Source: Actinoplanes oblitus
GTDB taxonomy: Bacteria; Actinomycetota; Actinomycetes; Mycobacteriales; Micromonosporaceae
Length of the DNA: 64,000 nucleotides
Assembly (NCBI RefSeq): GCF_030252345.1
Contig: NZ_CP126980.1
Coordinates: forward strand, 2,247,501-2,311,500
Direction: 5' to 3'
The position numbers and the translations under genes were made by a program. The notes beneath the pieces are model-generated. The model ran no database searches. It was not told the DNA's origin and worked only from the letters and a program-made list of their open reading frames with translations. Below are positions 33,283 to 41,855 of the stretch, one piece after another; the first letter of the stretch is position 1; every line of letters starts with the position of its first letter.

Positions 33283-34128
33283 ATGATCCTGGACCGGCGC
33301 GCCGAGTTGGGGGAGTTCCTGCGCTCCCGGCGGGCCCGGCTGAACCCGGACGAGCTGGGCCTGCCCAGCATCGGCCGGCGCCGGGTGCCCGGGTTGCGGC
33401 GCGAGGAACTGGCCCGGCTGGCCGGCGTGAGCGTGGACCACTACGTGCGCCTGGAGCAGGGCCGGACCCTGCACTTCTCGGAGTCCGTGCTGGACGCGGT
33501 GGCCCGGGCGCTGCGGCTCGACCCGGTCGAGCGGGACCACCTGTACCGGCTGGCCCGGCCGTTCTCGCCCGCCGACCCGGGCCGGGAGCAGCGGGTGCGG
33601 CCCGGGTTACGGCGCCTGCTGCGGTCGGTCGGCGACGTGCCGGCTTACGTCATCGGTCGCGACGCCGACGTGCTGGCCTGGAACGACCTGGCCGCCGCCC
33701 TGCTCACCGACTTCGGCGCGCTCGCCCCGGAGCAGCGCAACATGGCCCGGCTGGTGCTGCTCGACGAGGGCATCCGCCGGCTCTACGTGGACTGGCCGGC
33801 GAAGGTCCGCGACGTGGCCGGCTTCCTGCGCCTTGACGCGGCGCGGCACCCGGCCGACCCGCGCACCCGGGCACTGATCGACGAGCTGCGGGCGGCCAGC
33901 CCGGAGTTCCGCGCGGCGTGGGCCGAGCACCGCCTCAAGGACAAGACCCACGGGACGTATGAGTACCAGCACCCGGTCGTCGGGCCGCTGACCCTCGGCT
34001 TCGAGGCGCTGCGCCTGCCCGACGACCCGGACCAGGCTCTGGTCGCCCACACCGTCGCCGAGGGCTCGCCGTCCGAGACCGCGCTGCGCCTGCTGTCCAC
34101 CTGGCGCGCCAGCCTGGTCCCCGGATGA
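33283..34128 (+). CDS. HTH (XRE) regulator with MmyB-like ligand domain
   Basis: 281 residues. The N-terminal XRE helix-turn-helix (LRREELARLAGVSVDHYVRLEQGR) is followed by the MmyB-type domain: RPGLRRLLRSVGDVPAYVIGRDADVLAWNDLAAALLTDFG, LVLLDEGIRRLYVDW and HPVVGPLTLGFEALRLPDDPDQALVAHTVAEGSPSE. Members bind small ligands and usually control neighbouring oxidoreductase genes. It is divergent from the aldo/keto reductase-hydrolase pair. Confidence 0.93.
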   Translation: MILDRRAELGEFLRSRRARLNPDELGLPSIGRRRVPGLRREELARLAGVSVDHYVRLEQGRTLHFSESVLDAVARALRLDPVERDHLYRLARPFSPADPGREQRVRPGLRRLLRSVGDVPAYVIGRDADVLAWNDLAAALLTDFGALAPEQRNMARLVLLDEGIRRLYVDWPAKVRDVAGFLRLDAARHPADPRTRALIDELRAASPEFRAAWAEHRLKDKTHGTYEYQHPVVGPLTLGFEALRLPDDPDQALVAHTVAEGSPSETALRLLSTWRASLVPG

Positions 34129-34155
34129 CGGATGGTTGGCTTCGGTCAAATCATC

Positions 34156-34344
34156 ATTTTGTACGACTTGGTGTCGCGTACCGATCGGCACGCGAGACCG
34201 CTTCCGCTCCGGACCGCAACGCGTGTCGTGCGGGTCCGTGGGTGGTCCGGGACGGGCAGCGAGCCCGCACGACACGCGTTGCGGTCGTGCGGGGCGGCGG
34301 GCCTCGCGGGCCGACTGGCACGGGACACCAAGTCGTACCGGAAA
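34156..34344 (+). repeat. Dispersed palindromic element, copy B (about 189 bp)
   Basis: Terminal inverted repeats GTACGACTTGGTGTC and GACACCAAGTCGTAC are perfect over 15 bp. Internal arms CGCAACGCGTGTCGTGCGGG and CCCGCACGACACGCGTTGCG are perfect over 20 bp. The sequence between these blocks is also largely complementary, so nearly the whole element can fold into one hairpin. It is the inverse of copy A at 20559-20882. Confidence 0.88.
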
Positions 34345-34394
34345 AGGATCCGGCGGAAACGGCGACGCCGCGGCAGCGAGGATGGTCGGGGAGT

Positions 34395-35204
34395 CTAGGC
34401 CTCGCCCGCGTCGCTGTCGGAGTCGTCGGCGGGGACGTCGTCGCTCGGGGCGTCGTCGGGGATCTCGGCGTCGGCCGGGTCCTGCGGGTCGGTGCCGGCG
34501 GTCAGCTCGTCCAGGTCGCCGGCACCGTCACCGTCGCTGTCCTCGTCGGCGTCCAGGATGCCGTCGCCGTCGGTGTCGTCGCTCTCCGGGTCGTCGTCGA
34601 GCAGGAACTCCTGGGCGTTGCTGAGCCCGTCGCCGTCCAGGTCCTCCTCGCCGTCGGTGACCTCGTTGTCGTCCGAGTCGGCGGACCGCGGGTCGTACCC
34701 GAGGCGGTACTCCTGCACGTTGCTGAGGCTGTCCTCGTCCGGGTCCTCGTCGCCGTCCACGATGTCGTTGCCGTCGGTGTCCGCCCTGCGCGGGCTGTAG
34801 CCGAGTTCGAACTCCTGGGCGTTGCCGAGCCCGTCGTCGTCCGGGTCGGCGTCCGCGTCGTCCTTGCGCGGGTTGAGGCGGTTGGTCACCTCCCACCCGT
34901 CGGTCATCCAGTCCCGGTCGGTGTCCGCGTTGCGCGCGTTGGTGCCGGCCTTGTACTCGGCCTTGTTGTTCAGGCCGTCCCGATCCTTGTCCGCCTTGGC
35001 GTCGTTCGACCTGGGGTTGAGTCCGTTCGCCTTCTCCCACGCGTCGGGCATGCCGTCCCGGTCGGTGTCCTTGGTCGCCGCGGCGGCGGCGCTCGTCGAG
35101 GCGCTCTGCGCGCCGGCCGCCATCGCGGCGCCGGACATCGACAGCATGGTCGCGGTGGCAGCGGCGGCGGCGATCGCGACGGAGACGGTACGGCGGAGCT
35201 TCAC
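34395..35204 (-). CDS. Secreted acidic protein with Ca2+-binding thrombospondin type 3-like repeats
   Basis: 269 residues with a signal peptide (RRTVSVAIAAAAATATMLSMSGAAMA). The mature protein is very acidic and consists of about eight repeats of the type DTDRDGMPDAWE...NGLNP and DxDGDGLSNAQEF, each an EF-hand-like calcium loop (DxDxDG). Similar repeats occur in adhesins and surface proteins. The final 40 residues are Asp/Ser-rich and probably unstructured. It should bind several Ca2+ ions extracellularly; the partner is unknown. Confidence 0.88.
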   Translation of the reverse strand: MKLRRTVSVAIAAAAATATMLSMSGAAMAAGAQSASTSAAAAATKDTDRDGMPDAWEKANGLNPRSNDAKADKDRDGLNNKAEYKAGTNARNADTDRDWMTDGWEVTNRLNPRKDDADADPDDDGLGNAQEFELGYSPRRADTDGNDIVDGDEDPDEDSLSNVQEYRLGYDPRSADSDDNEVTDGEEDLDGDGLSNAQEFLLDDDPESDDTDGDGILDADEDSDGDGAGDLDELTAGTDPQDPADAEIPDDAPSDDVPADDSDSDAGEA

Positions 35205-35311
35205 GGTGGGAGCCTTTCCGGAAACTTACGGGGAGTCACCACCGTAGAGCCGCGAGTGACGCCGTGGCGGCTTGCGACCCGATCCACCCCGCACCCGCTC
35301 CCGTCCGGCAA

Positions 35312-36259
35312 CTAAGCGAGGCGGGGCGGCAGCCCGAAGAGCGGGAACAGCCGATCCGTGTCCAGGAAGTTGGTGGTCGCCGCGATCCGGTCCCCGCGCG
35401 GTTCCAGGACGATCAGCGACCACGGCGTGTGCCCGGCGGCACCCGGCCGGTACTGGCCGAACGCCGGCTGCCCGTTCGCCGCGACCGGGAGCAGCCGGGA
35501 ACCGCGGCAACCACTGCCCGTGCCGGACATCCAGGCGACGATGTCGGCGTGCCCGCGCAACCACAGCGGCAGCGGCGGCATGGACAGCGTCGCGTCCTCG
35601 TGCAGCAGGCTGGTCAGCGCCGGCAGGTCGTAGGCCTCGAACGCGGACACGTACCGGGCCAGCAGCGACAGCTGATCGGCGGAGAGCGGCCCGGCCGGTG
35701 CCGGATCCACAGTGGCCAGGGTGGCCCGGGCCCGTTGCAGGGCGCTGTTCACGCTCGCTACCGAGGTGTCCAGCAGCGCCGCCACCTCCTGGGCCGACCA
35801 GGACAGCACCTCGCGCAGGATGAGCACGGCCCGCTGCCGGGGCGGCAGGTGCTGCAGCGCCGCCACGAACGCCAGGCGAACCGAGTCCCGCGCGGCGACC
35901 ACGTCGGCCGGGTCGGCGCGCTCCGGCAGCACCCGGGCGTCCGGCACCGGGCCCACCCACACCTCGTCGGGCCGCGGCTCGCCCGGGTCGGTGCTGCTCC
36001 CCGGCCAGGCCGGCCCGAGGTCCATCGGGCGGACCCGGCGCTGCGCGCTGCTCAGCATGGTCAGGCAGACGTTGGTGGCGATCTTGTAGAGCCACGACCG
36101 CAGCGCGGACCGGCCCTCGAACGCGCCGAACCCGCGCCACGCCCGGACCATCGCGTCCTGCACCGCGTCCTCCGCCTCGAAGGCCGAGCCCAGCATCCGA
36201 TAGCAGTATCCGGTCAGCTCCGGACGGAAGACTTCGAGCTGCTCCGCGACGTCGTTCAC
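35312..36259 (-). CDS. ECF-type sigma-70 factor with SnoaL-like C-terminal domain
   Basis: 315 residues. Region 2 ([30 protein letters not shown]), region 4 ([47 protein letters not shown]) and a fused C-terminal SnoaL_2-type domain ([33 protein letters not shown]). This is the ECF class whose C-terminal extension replaces an anti-sigma partner. It is divergent from an alpha/beta-hydrolase gene (36348), a plausible target. Confidence 0.93.
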   Translation of the reverse strand: MNDVAEQLEVFRPELTGYCYRMLGSAFEAEDAVQDAMVRAWRGFGAFEGRSALRSWLYKIATNVCLTMLSSAQRRVRPMDLGPAWPGSSTDPGEPRPDEVWVGPVPDARVLPERADPADVVAARDSVRLAFVAALQHLPPRQRAVLILREVLSWSAQEVAALLDTSVASVNSALQRARATLATVDPAPAGPLSADQLSLLARYVSAFEAYDLPALTSLLHEDATLSMPPLPLWLRGHADIVAWMSGTGSGCRGSRLLPVAANGQPAFGQYRPGAAGHTPWSLIVLEPRGDRIAATTNFLDTDRLFPLFGLPPRLA

Positions 36260-36347
36260 GCCAAGAAAAATAGTCGACCGGGGACCGGTGAGTCGCTGCC
36301 GCGAGCCCGGTCCTACCGATGACGACCGTCACCGAGAGGAGCCGACG

Positions 36348-37166
36348 ATGAGCGGGACCGCCGCCAACCCGGGCAACGGGCAGTACGCCGACGTCAACGG
36401 GATCAAGCTGTACTACGAGACGCACGGTGCCGGCCGGCCGCTGGTGCTGCTGCACGGCGGGCTCGGCTCCGGCGAGATGTTCGGCCCGGTGCTGCCCGCG
36501 CTGGCCGAGCGCCACCGGGTGATCCTGGTCGACCTGCAGGGACACGGCCGGACCGCGGACATCGACCGGCCGATCGACGTGCGGCTGATGGCCGACGACA
36601 TCGCCGCCCTGATCGGGCACCTCGGCCTGGACCGGCCCGACGTGGTCGGTTACTCGCTGGGTGGCGGGGTGGCCCTGCAGGTGGCGATCCGGCATCCGGA
36701 GCGGGTGCGCCGGCTGGTCCCGATCTCGGCGGCGATCGCCCGGCGCGCGATGTACCCGGACATCCTGGCCCAGCAGGAGCAGATGGGCGCGGCGGCCGCC
36801 GCGTTCCTCGAGGACACCCCGATGTACGCGCTGTACCAGCGGGTCGCGCCCCGGCCGGAGGACTTCCCGCGCCTGCTCGACAAGATCGGCGCGGCGATGG
36901 CCGCCGACTTCGACCTCACCGAGCAGGTACGCGGGTTGCGAATGCCCACGCTGGTGGTGGCGGCGGACGCCGACATGGCCCCGCCCAGCCATTTCGTCGA
37001 GGTGTTCGGGCTGCTCGACGGTGGCCGGCGGGACGGCGGCTGGGGTGGCGAGGGACGGCCGAAGGGTGGGCACGCGCTGGCCCTGCTGCCCGGGCTCACC
37101 CACTACGACATCTGCGTGTCGCCGCTGCTCGCCACGGTGGTCCTCGACTTCCTCGCCAAGGACTGA
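36348..37166 (+). CDS. Alpha/beta-hydrolase
   Basis: 272 residues. An HGG oxyanion loop (LVLLHGGLGSGEMF), nucleophile elbow GYSLGG, acid in LVVAADADMAPPSHFVE and late His in LLPGLTHYDI make a complete catalytic set. The LQGHGRTADIDRP segment is typical of esterase/epoxide-hydrolase-like members. ATG 36348 is chosen for the ribosome binding site GAGAGGAG seven bases upstream. It is divergent from the ECF sigma factor. Confidence 0.9.
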   Translation: MSGTAANPGNGQYADVNGIKLYYETHGAGRPLVLLHGGLGSGEMFGPVLPALAERHRVILVDLQGHGRTADIDRPIDVRLMADDIAALIGHLGLDRPDVVGYSLGGGVALQVAIRHPERVRRLVPISAAIARRAMYPDILAQQEQMGAAAAAFLEDTPMYALYQRVAPRPEDFPRLLDKIGAAMAADFDLTEQVRGLRMPTLVVAADADMAPPSHFVEVFGLLDGGRRDGGWGGEGRPKGGHALALLPGLTHYDICVSPLLATVVLDFLAKD

Positions 37167-37211
37167 GCGATGCGCCGGGCGGTGACCCGCGGTCACCGCC
37201 CGGCGCGCCGG

Positions 37212-38114
37212 TCAGGACAGCGTCTTGGCGAAGTGTTCGAGGGACTCGCCGATCAGTGGCGCCAGGTCGGCCCCGGTGAAGCAGTGGTCCGCCCCGGGAA
37301 TGATCCGCAGGGTCACCGGCGCGCTCAGCGCCGCCAGCCGGTCGTACAGCTCCTCGCTCTGCGCGGCGGGCACCACCCGGTCGTCGGCGCCGTGCATCAG
37401 CAGGATCGGCGGGGTGTCCCCGGAGACGTAGGTGACCGGGCTGGCCGCCGCCGACTCGTTCGGCAGTGTCTGCACCGGGCCGCCGACCAGCAGACTCTCC
37501 GGGGCGTCCGGCGCGTCGTGGTCCTGGACGCCCTCCGGGTGGCTCTGCGCGGCCATGCTCAGGAGATTGCCCGGGGCGTACCAGAGGACCGCCGACTGCA
37601 CCGCGTCCGAGACGCCCAGTATCCCGTTGCGCCCGGCCAGCGCGGGATCCGGATCGTCACCGGTCAGGGCGACGAGCGAGGCCAGGTGGCCGCCGGCCGA
37701 CTCGCCCCAGACGCCGAACCGGGCCGGGTCCAGGCCCAGGTCGCCGGCGTACTCCCGCAGCCAGCGCACCGCCGCCTTGACGTCGTGCAGCTGGGCCGGG
37801 AAGCACGCCTCGCGGCTGAACCGGTAGGTCACCCGGGCCACGGCGAACCCGGCCGCGAGGATCCGGGTGGTGATGTCGCCGGGGGCCAGCCGCGGTCCGT
37901 CGCTCTTGTTGCTGCCGAACAGCCAGGCGCCACCGTGGATCCAGATGATCAGTGGGCTGGGCCGCTCGACGGCCACCGGGCGGAACAGGTCCAGGGTCAG
38001 CGGCCGGAAGCCGGGGACCTCTGCCACCACGACATCCCGCCAGCCGACCCGGTCACCTTCGGCGACGGGCGTGGGCGGTGCATATCGCTGCGGTTCGTTG
38101 AATTGTGCGGTCAC
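37212..38114 (-). CDS. Alpha/beta-hydrolase of the HSL/BD-FAE esterase group
   Basis: 300 residues from GTG 38114 (AGGTGAGGTC just upstream). It has the IIWIHGGAWLFGSN oxyanion motif, nucleophile elbow GESAGGHLASLVAL, the acid in ILLMHGADDRVVPAAQSEELYDRL and the final His in IIPGADHCF. The architecture matches small carboxylic ester hydrolases; the substrate is unknown. The frame is open far upstream over another gene, but that extension is a shadow of the sulfotransferase gene. Confidence 0.9.
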   Translation of the reverse strand: MTAQFNEPQRYAPPTPVAEGDRVGWRDVVVAEVPGFRPLTLDLFRPVAVERPSPLIIWIHGGAWLFGSNKSDGPRLAPGDITTRILAAGFAVARVTYRFSREACFPAQLHDVKAAVRWLREYAGDLGLDPARFGVWGESAGGHLASLVALTGDDPDPALAGRNGILGVSDAVQSAVLWYAPGNLLSMAAQSHPEGVQDHDAPDAPESLLVGGPVQTLPNESAAASPVTYVSGDTPPILLMHGADDRVVPAAQSEELYDRLAALSAPVTLRIIPGADHCFTGADLAPLIGESLEHFAKTLS

Positions 38115-38420
38115 GACCTCACCTCGTACCAGAAATGTCCTCGGAGCCAGGGCCGGAAACTGTGCGGGGTACCGGAAAGATGCCGCCGGCCTGGGCAAAT
38201 GCGAGACGCGGAGCGCCACATTCTTTTTCGGTACACGGGCTTTTTCGGTACGCGGGCCCGCCCCGGCCGCGCGGTGGGCATGCGCCCCGTCGCCACCGCC
38301 CACGGTACGGCGCCGCCGGCGCACCCATCGACGTTGGTCTCCATCCGCCACCGCAGCACCGTGACAAAACGGAAATGTCGGTTTAAAGCACGTCACGGGT
38401 GTGTCACCGGGTCGTTGATC
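38115..38420. other. Intergenic gap with a 17-bp direct repeat
   Basis: No gene is seen. It contains an adjacent direct repeat of CTTTTTCGGTACRCGGG (38223-38239 and 38240-38256), and the T-rich stretch is unusual for this genome. It separates divergent esterase and sulfotransferase genes, so both promoters should lie here. Confidence 0.6.
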
Positions 38421-39419
38421 GTGAGCGTGGATACGACGACGCGACTGGTGAAGGTCATGTACATCGCCGGGTGGGGCCGGAGCGGCACCACCATCGTCGA
38501 CAACATCCTCAACAGCTACGACGGCGTGTTCTCCACCGGCGAGCTGTTCTACCTCTGGAGCCGCGGCCTCCTCGAGGGGCGCAAATGCGGATGTGGTGTG
38601 ACGCTTCCCCGCTGCGCGTTGTGGGGTGACATTCTCGACGTCGCTTTCGGGGCCGATCGGCCGGATCCGCGACGCGTCGCCCAGCTCCAGCGGCAGGCGA
38701 TCCGGGTGCGGCACACCCCGGCGCTCACCGGCCCGGTCGCCGGCCCGGAGGCGGAGGAGTACCGGCAGGTCACCCACCGGCTCTACGGCGCGATCGCCGA
38801 GGTCACCGGAGCGCGGCTGATCATCGACTCGTCGAAGATCCCGTCGGCGGCCGCGCTGCTGCCCGGGATGTCCGGCGTGCGGCCCTACCTGCTGCACATG
38901 ATCCGCGACCCGCGGGCTGTCACCCACTCCTGGATGCGTACGGTTCCGCAGGTGGACCGGAGGAAGCCGGCCATGATGCACCGCGAGGCGCCGGCCGCCA
39001 GCACCATGCACTGGCTGATCCGCAACGCGCTCGCCGAGCGGCTGGCCGGCGCGTACGACGGGCGGTACCGGCTGCTGCGGTACGAGGACTTCGTGGCCGA
39101 GCCGCGCGCGACGATCGAGGGCCTGCTGGACTTCGCCGGGGTGGACGCCGGCGGCGGTCCGTTCCTCGACGACGCCACGGTGCGGCTGGCGGTGAACCAT
39201 ACGATCGCCGGCAACCCGGGACGGTTCCGGACCGGTGAGGTGGCGCTGCGGGTGGACGACCGGTGGCGCCGGGAGCAGACCGCCGGACCGCGACTGACCG
39301 CCACCGCGCTCGCGCTTCCCCTGCTGCACCGGTACGGGTACCGCGCTCGGACGAGCCGGCCCAACCGACCGGCTCGGGGCGGTTCGCCGACCGTACCGGA
39401 GTTCTCGAAACTCTCCTGA
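38421..39419 (+). CDS. PAPS-dependent sulfotransferase
   Basis: About 332 residues. The 5'-phosphosulfate loop reads YIAGWGRSGTTIVDNIL near the N-terminus and the 3'-phosphate motif is in MIRDPRAVTHSW. The domain continues with LRYEDFVAEPRATIEGLLDFAG, typical of Sulfotransfer_1/3 proteins. A CGCGVTLPRCALWG segment carries three Cys found in this bacterial subgroup. The acceptor is not readable. GTG 38421 gives a natural N-terminus; ATG 38458 is a shorter alternative. Confidence 0.88.
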   Translation: MSVDTTTRLVKVMYIAGWGRSGTTIVDNILNSYDGVFSTGELFYLWSRGLLEGRKCGCGVTLPRCALWGDILDVAFGADRPDPRRVAQLQRQAIRVRHTPALTGPVAGPEAEEYRQVTHRLYGAIAEVTGARLIIDSSKIPSAAALLPGMSGVRPYLLHMIRDPRAVTHSWMRTVPQVDRRKPAMMHREAPAASTMHWLIRNALAERLAGAYDGRYRLLRYEDFVAEPRATIEGLLDFAGVDAGGGPFLDDATVRLAVNHTIAGNPGRFRTGEVALRVDDRWRREQTAGPRLTATALALPLLHRYGYRARTSRPNRPARGGSPTVPEFSKLS

Positions 39420-39464
39420 CCGGACGTCGCGGAAACGGGAGCGGCGGTTCCTCGCCACCGCACT

Positions 39465-39499
39465 GCCGCCGGGCGGAGATGCCCGGCGGCCATTTCTTT
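39465..39499 (+). terminator. Rho-independent terminator after the sulfotransferase
   Basis: A perfect 10-bp stem GCCGCCGGGC / GCCCGGCGGC with a GGAGAT loop, then CATTTCTTT, about 45 bases after the stop codon. Confidence 0.85.
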
Positions 39500-39855
39500 G
39501 TCAGCGTTTCGCGGACGATTCTCCGGAATTCTCAGATCCGCCTCAGGAAATGCTGGGAACGATGTGGAAACTCGCAGTGGCGTGCCGGCGGGCGAACTCC
39601 GGTCACGGCGGTGGGCGGTGGTCCGCCTGGGCGCGATGGCGCCGGCCGATGGTTGTTCGCCGGATATCCCCCGGTCGCCGGGGTGGTGGCGCCGGCGGGG
39701 GAGTCGTTGGTCACGGGCTGGGCGCGAGGCCGCCGGGTCGCCGGGTCCGCTGATTAGTCTTGGGCTGATCAAGTGTGGGCCCGGCCGGTGCCGCACGGCC
39801 GCCTCCGGGCCGCCGTGGCGCGCCGGCCGGGCCGGTGAGTGACCGGGGAGTTCGG
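39500..39855. other. Intergenic gap, no gene recognised
   Basis: About 355 bases without a convincing reading frame, repeat or operator. Short open frames here lack ribosome binding sites. The promoter for the SGNH hydrolase should be near the 3' end. Confidence 0.5.
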
Positions 39856-40623
39856 ATGCGGTACGTCGCGATCGGGGACAGCTTCACCGAGGGGATGGGC
39901 GACACCCAGCCGGACGGGAGCGAGCGGGGCTGGGCCGACCTGGTCGCCGCCGGCCTGGCCGCCGGGCTGGGCGAGCCGATCCAGTACGCGAACCTGGCGA
40001 TCCGCGGCCGGCTGCTGCACCCGATCGTCACCGAGCAGCTGGACGCCGCGCTCGCCCTCGACCCGAAACCCACGCTGCTGTCGCTGAACGGCGGCGGCAA
40101 CGACATGATGCGGCCCGGCGGGGACCTGAAGACGCTCGTCGAGATGACCGAGCGGGCGATCCGGCGGTGCCTGGACGAGGGCGTACGGGTGCTGCTGCTC
40201 TCCGGCGCCGACCCGTCCGGGCGGCTGCCGCTGGGCGGCTCGATGCGGCGCAAGGGTGAGGCGCTGACCGCGGCCGTCGCGCCGTTCGCGAAGCGGTACG
40301 AGTTGACCTTCGTCGACGTCTTCCACGACCGGGAGATCCAGCGGGCCGGGTACTGGTCGGCGGACCGGCTGCACCTGAACGCGAACGGGCACCGGCGGGT
40401 GGCGAGCCTGGTGCTGAGCGCGCTCGGGCACCCGACGCCGGCGCACGTGATCGATCCCGGTCCGGCGGGGCGGGGCGGCTTGCTGGCGGAGGCGCGGTAC
40501 TACCGGGAGCACGTGCTGCCGTGGGTCCAGCGGCGGCTGCGCGGGCAGTCCTCCGGCGACAACCGGACCGGGAAGTACACCGACTGGATCTCGGTCCCGG
40601 TGACCCAGCCGGCCGGTGGCTGA
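39856..40623 (+). CDS. SGNH/GDSL-type hydrolase
   Basis: 255 residues, cytoplasmic (no signal peptide). Block I is IGDSFTEGMGDTQPDG with the catalytic Ser, block III is LNGGGNDMMRPGG and block V is DRLHLNANGHRRVA with the Asp and His. A C-terminal extension ending in DNRTGKYTDW is rich in charged residues. This group is related to lysophospholipase-like SGNH enzymes; the substrate is unknown. ATG 39856 follows GGGGAG by five bases. Confidence 0.92.
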   Translation: MRYVAIGDSFTEGMGDTQPDGSERGWADLVAAGLAAGLGEPIQYANLAIRGRLLHPIVTEQLDAALALDPKPTLLSLNGGGNDMMRPGGDLKTLVEMTERAIRRCLDEGVRVLLLSGADPSGRLPLGGSMRRKGEALTAAVAPFAKRYELTFVDVFHDREIQRAGYWSADRLHLNANGHRRVASLVLSALGHPTPAHVIDPGPAGRGGLLAEARYYREHVLPWVQRRLRGQSSGDNRTGKYTDWISVPVTQPAGG

Positions 40624-40792
40624 GGGTTCGGTCCCATGCCGGGGCACTGCCGCATGCGGTCCGCACCGCGGCGGACCCGCGTACCCGAAGAATTTGATCT
40701 TGATCGGTAAGCGACAGGCCCGCCGCTGGTGACCGGCGGCGGGCCGTCCGAGGATCAGACGAAGACGACCATCGAGGACCGGGCGAAGACGC

Positions 40793-41698
40793 TCAGGCGA
40801 AGACGATCGTGTGGTTCTCGTGGCGGATCACGCGGTCCTCGGAGTGCCAGCGGACCGCGCGGGAGAGCACGGCGCGCTCCACGTCGGCGCCTCGGCGCTG
40901 CAGGTCGCGGACCGTGTCGGCGTGCGAGACGCGGATGACGTCCTGCTCGATGATGGGGCCCTCGTCCAGGTCCTCGGTGACGTAGTGGGCGGTCGCGCCG
41001 ACCAGCTTGACGCCGCGCTGCTTGGCCTTGGCGTAGGGGCCGGCGCCGATGAACGACGGCAGGAAGCTGTGGTGGATGTTGATGATCGGGACGCCGACGC
41101 GCTCGATGAAGTCGCCGGAGAGGATCTGCATGTAGCGGGCCAGCACGATGAAGTCGACGTTGCCCTGGAGCAGCCGCAGGTGCTGCGCTTCGGCGGCGGA
41201 TTTGTCCGGGCCGGCGGACGGCACGTGGAAGAACGGGACGCCGAAGAAGCGCACCTCGTCGGCGGTGTCCGGGTGGTTGGAGATGACCATCGCGACGTTG
41301 ACCGGCAGCTCGCCGCGGCGGTGGCGCCAGAGCAGGTCGAGCAGGCAGTGGTCGTCCTTGGAGGCGAAGATCGCCACGCGCTTGGGCTGCGACAGGTCGC
41401 GCAGCGTGTACTCCAGCTCGAAGCCCTCGGCCAGCTTGGCGCGCAGGTCCAGCTCGACCTGCGGGAGCCGGGCCTTGAGGTGGTCCAGCGCGAAGACGGT
41501 CCGCTGGAAGAACGCCCCGCCGTGCGGGTTGTCGGAGTACTGGTCGAGCGAGACGATGTTGGCGTCGTGCTTGCCGAGCACGGCGCTGATCGCCGCGACG
41601 ATGCCGGTGCGGTCCTTGCCGTGCACGATCAGGACGGCCTGATTGTGGGTGGGCGTGGGCTCGGTGCGGACCGCGAGTGCTTCCTGGGTCAGCGTCAC
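40793..41698 (-). CDS. purU: Formyltetrahydrofolate deformylase
   Basis: 301 residues. It hydrolyses 10-formyl-THF to THF and formate, balancing the one-carbon pool. The N-terminal ACT domain (VLIVHGKDRTGIVAAISAVLGKHDANIVSLDQYSD) senses ligands such as glycine or methionine. The C-terminal formyltransferase-fold domain has FLPSFIGAGPYAKAKQRGVKLVGATAHYVTEDLDEGPIIEQ with the catalytic Asn-His-Asp region (NIHHSFLPSF, TEDLD). GTG 41698 is chosen for GGAGGGA upstream; the longer frame begins with unrelated residues. Confidence 0.95.
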   Translation of the reverse strand: MTLTQEALAVRTEPTPTHNQAVLIVHGKDRTGIVAAISAVLGKHDANIVSLDQYSDNPHGGAFFQRTVFALDHLKARLPQVELDLRAKLAEGFELEYTLRDLSQPKRVAIFASKDDHCLLDLLWRHRRGELPVNVAMVISNHPDTADEVRFFGVPFFHVPSAGPDKSAAEAQHLRLLQGNVDFIVLARYMQILSGDFIERVGVPIINIHHSFLPSFIGAGPYAKAKQRGVKLVGATAHYVTEDLDEGPIIEQDVIRVSHADTVRDLQRRGADVERAVLSRAVRWHSEDRVIRHENHTIVFA

Positions 41699-41855
41699 GT
41701 CAGGTCCCTCCTCTCTGTCGCCGGAGCGGTGGTCCGGTTCGTGGCTTCCCGATGGCGCGCGTCGTTGCGGCGGGCACGGTAGCACTTGAAGATCTTCCGC
41801 CGGGATTCTCCCGTAACCGGGGCGGCGGAGGTAGGCCGGGGCGGCGCGGGCCCGG

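Noticed and set aside
34129..34394. Small ORFs in the palindromic element
   Set aside because: They follow from inverted repeats and differ between the two copies.
37170..38420. Long N-terminal extension of the sulfotransferase frame
   Set aside because: It lies over the esterase on the other strand and lacks conserved sequence; the sulfotransferase P-loop begins near 38458.
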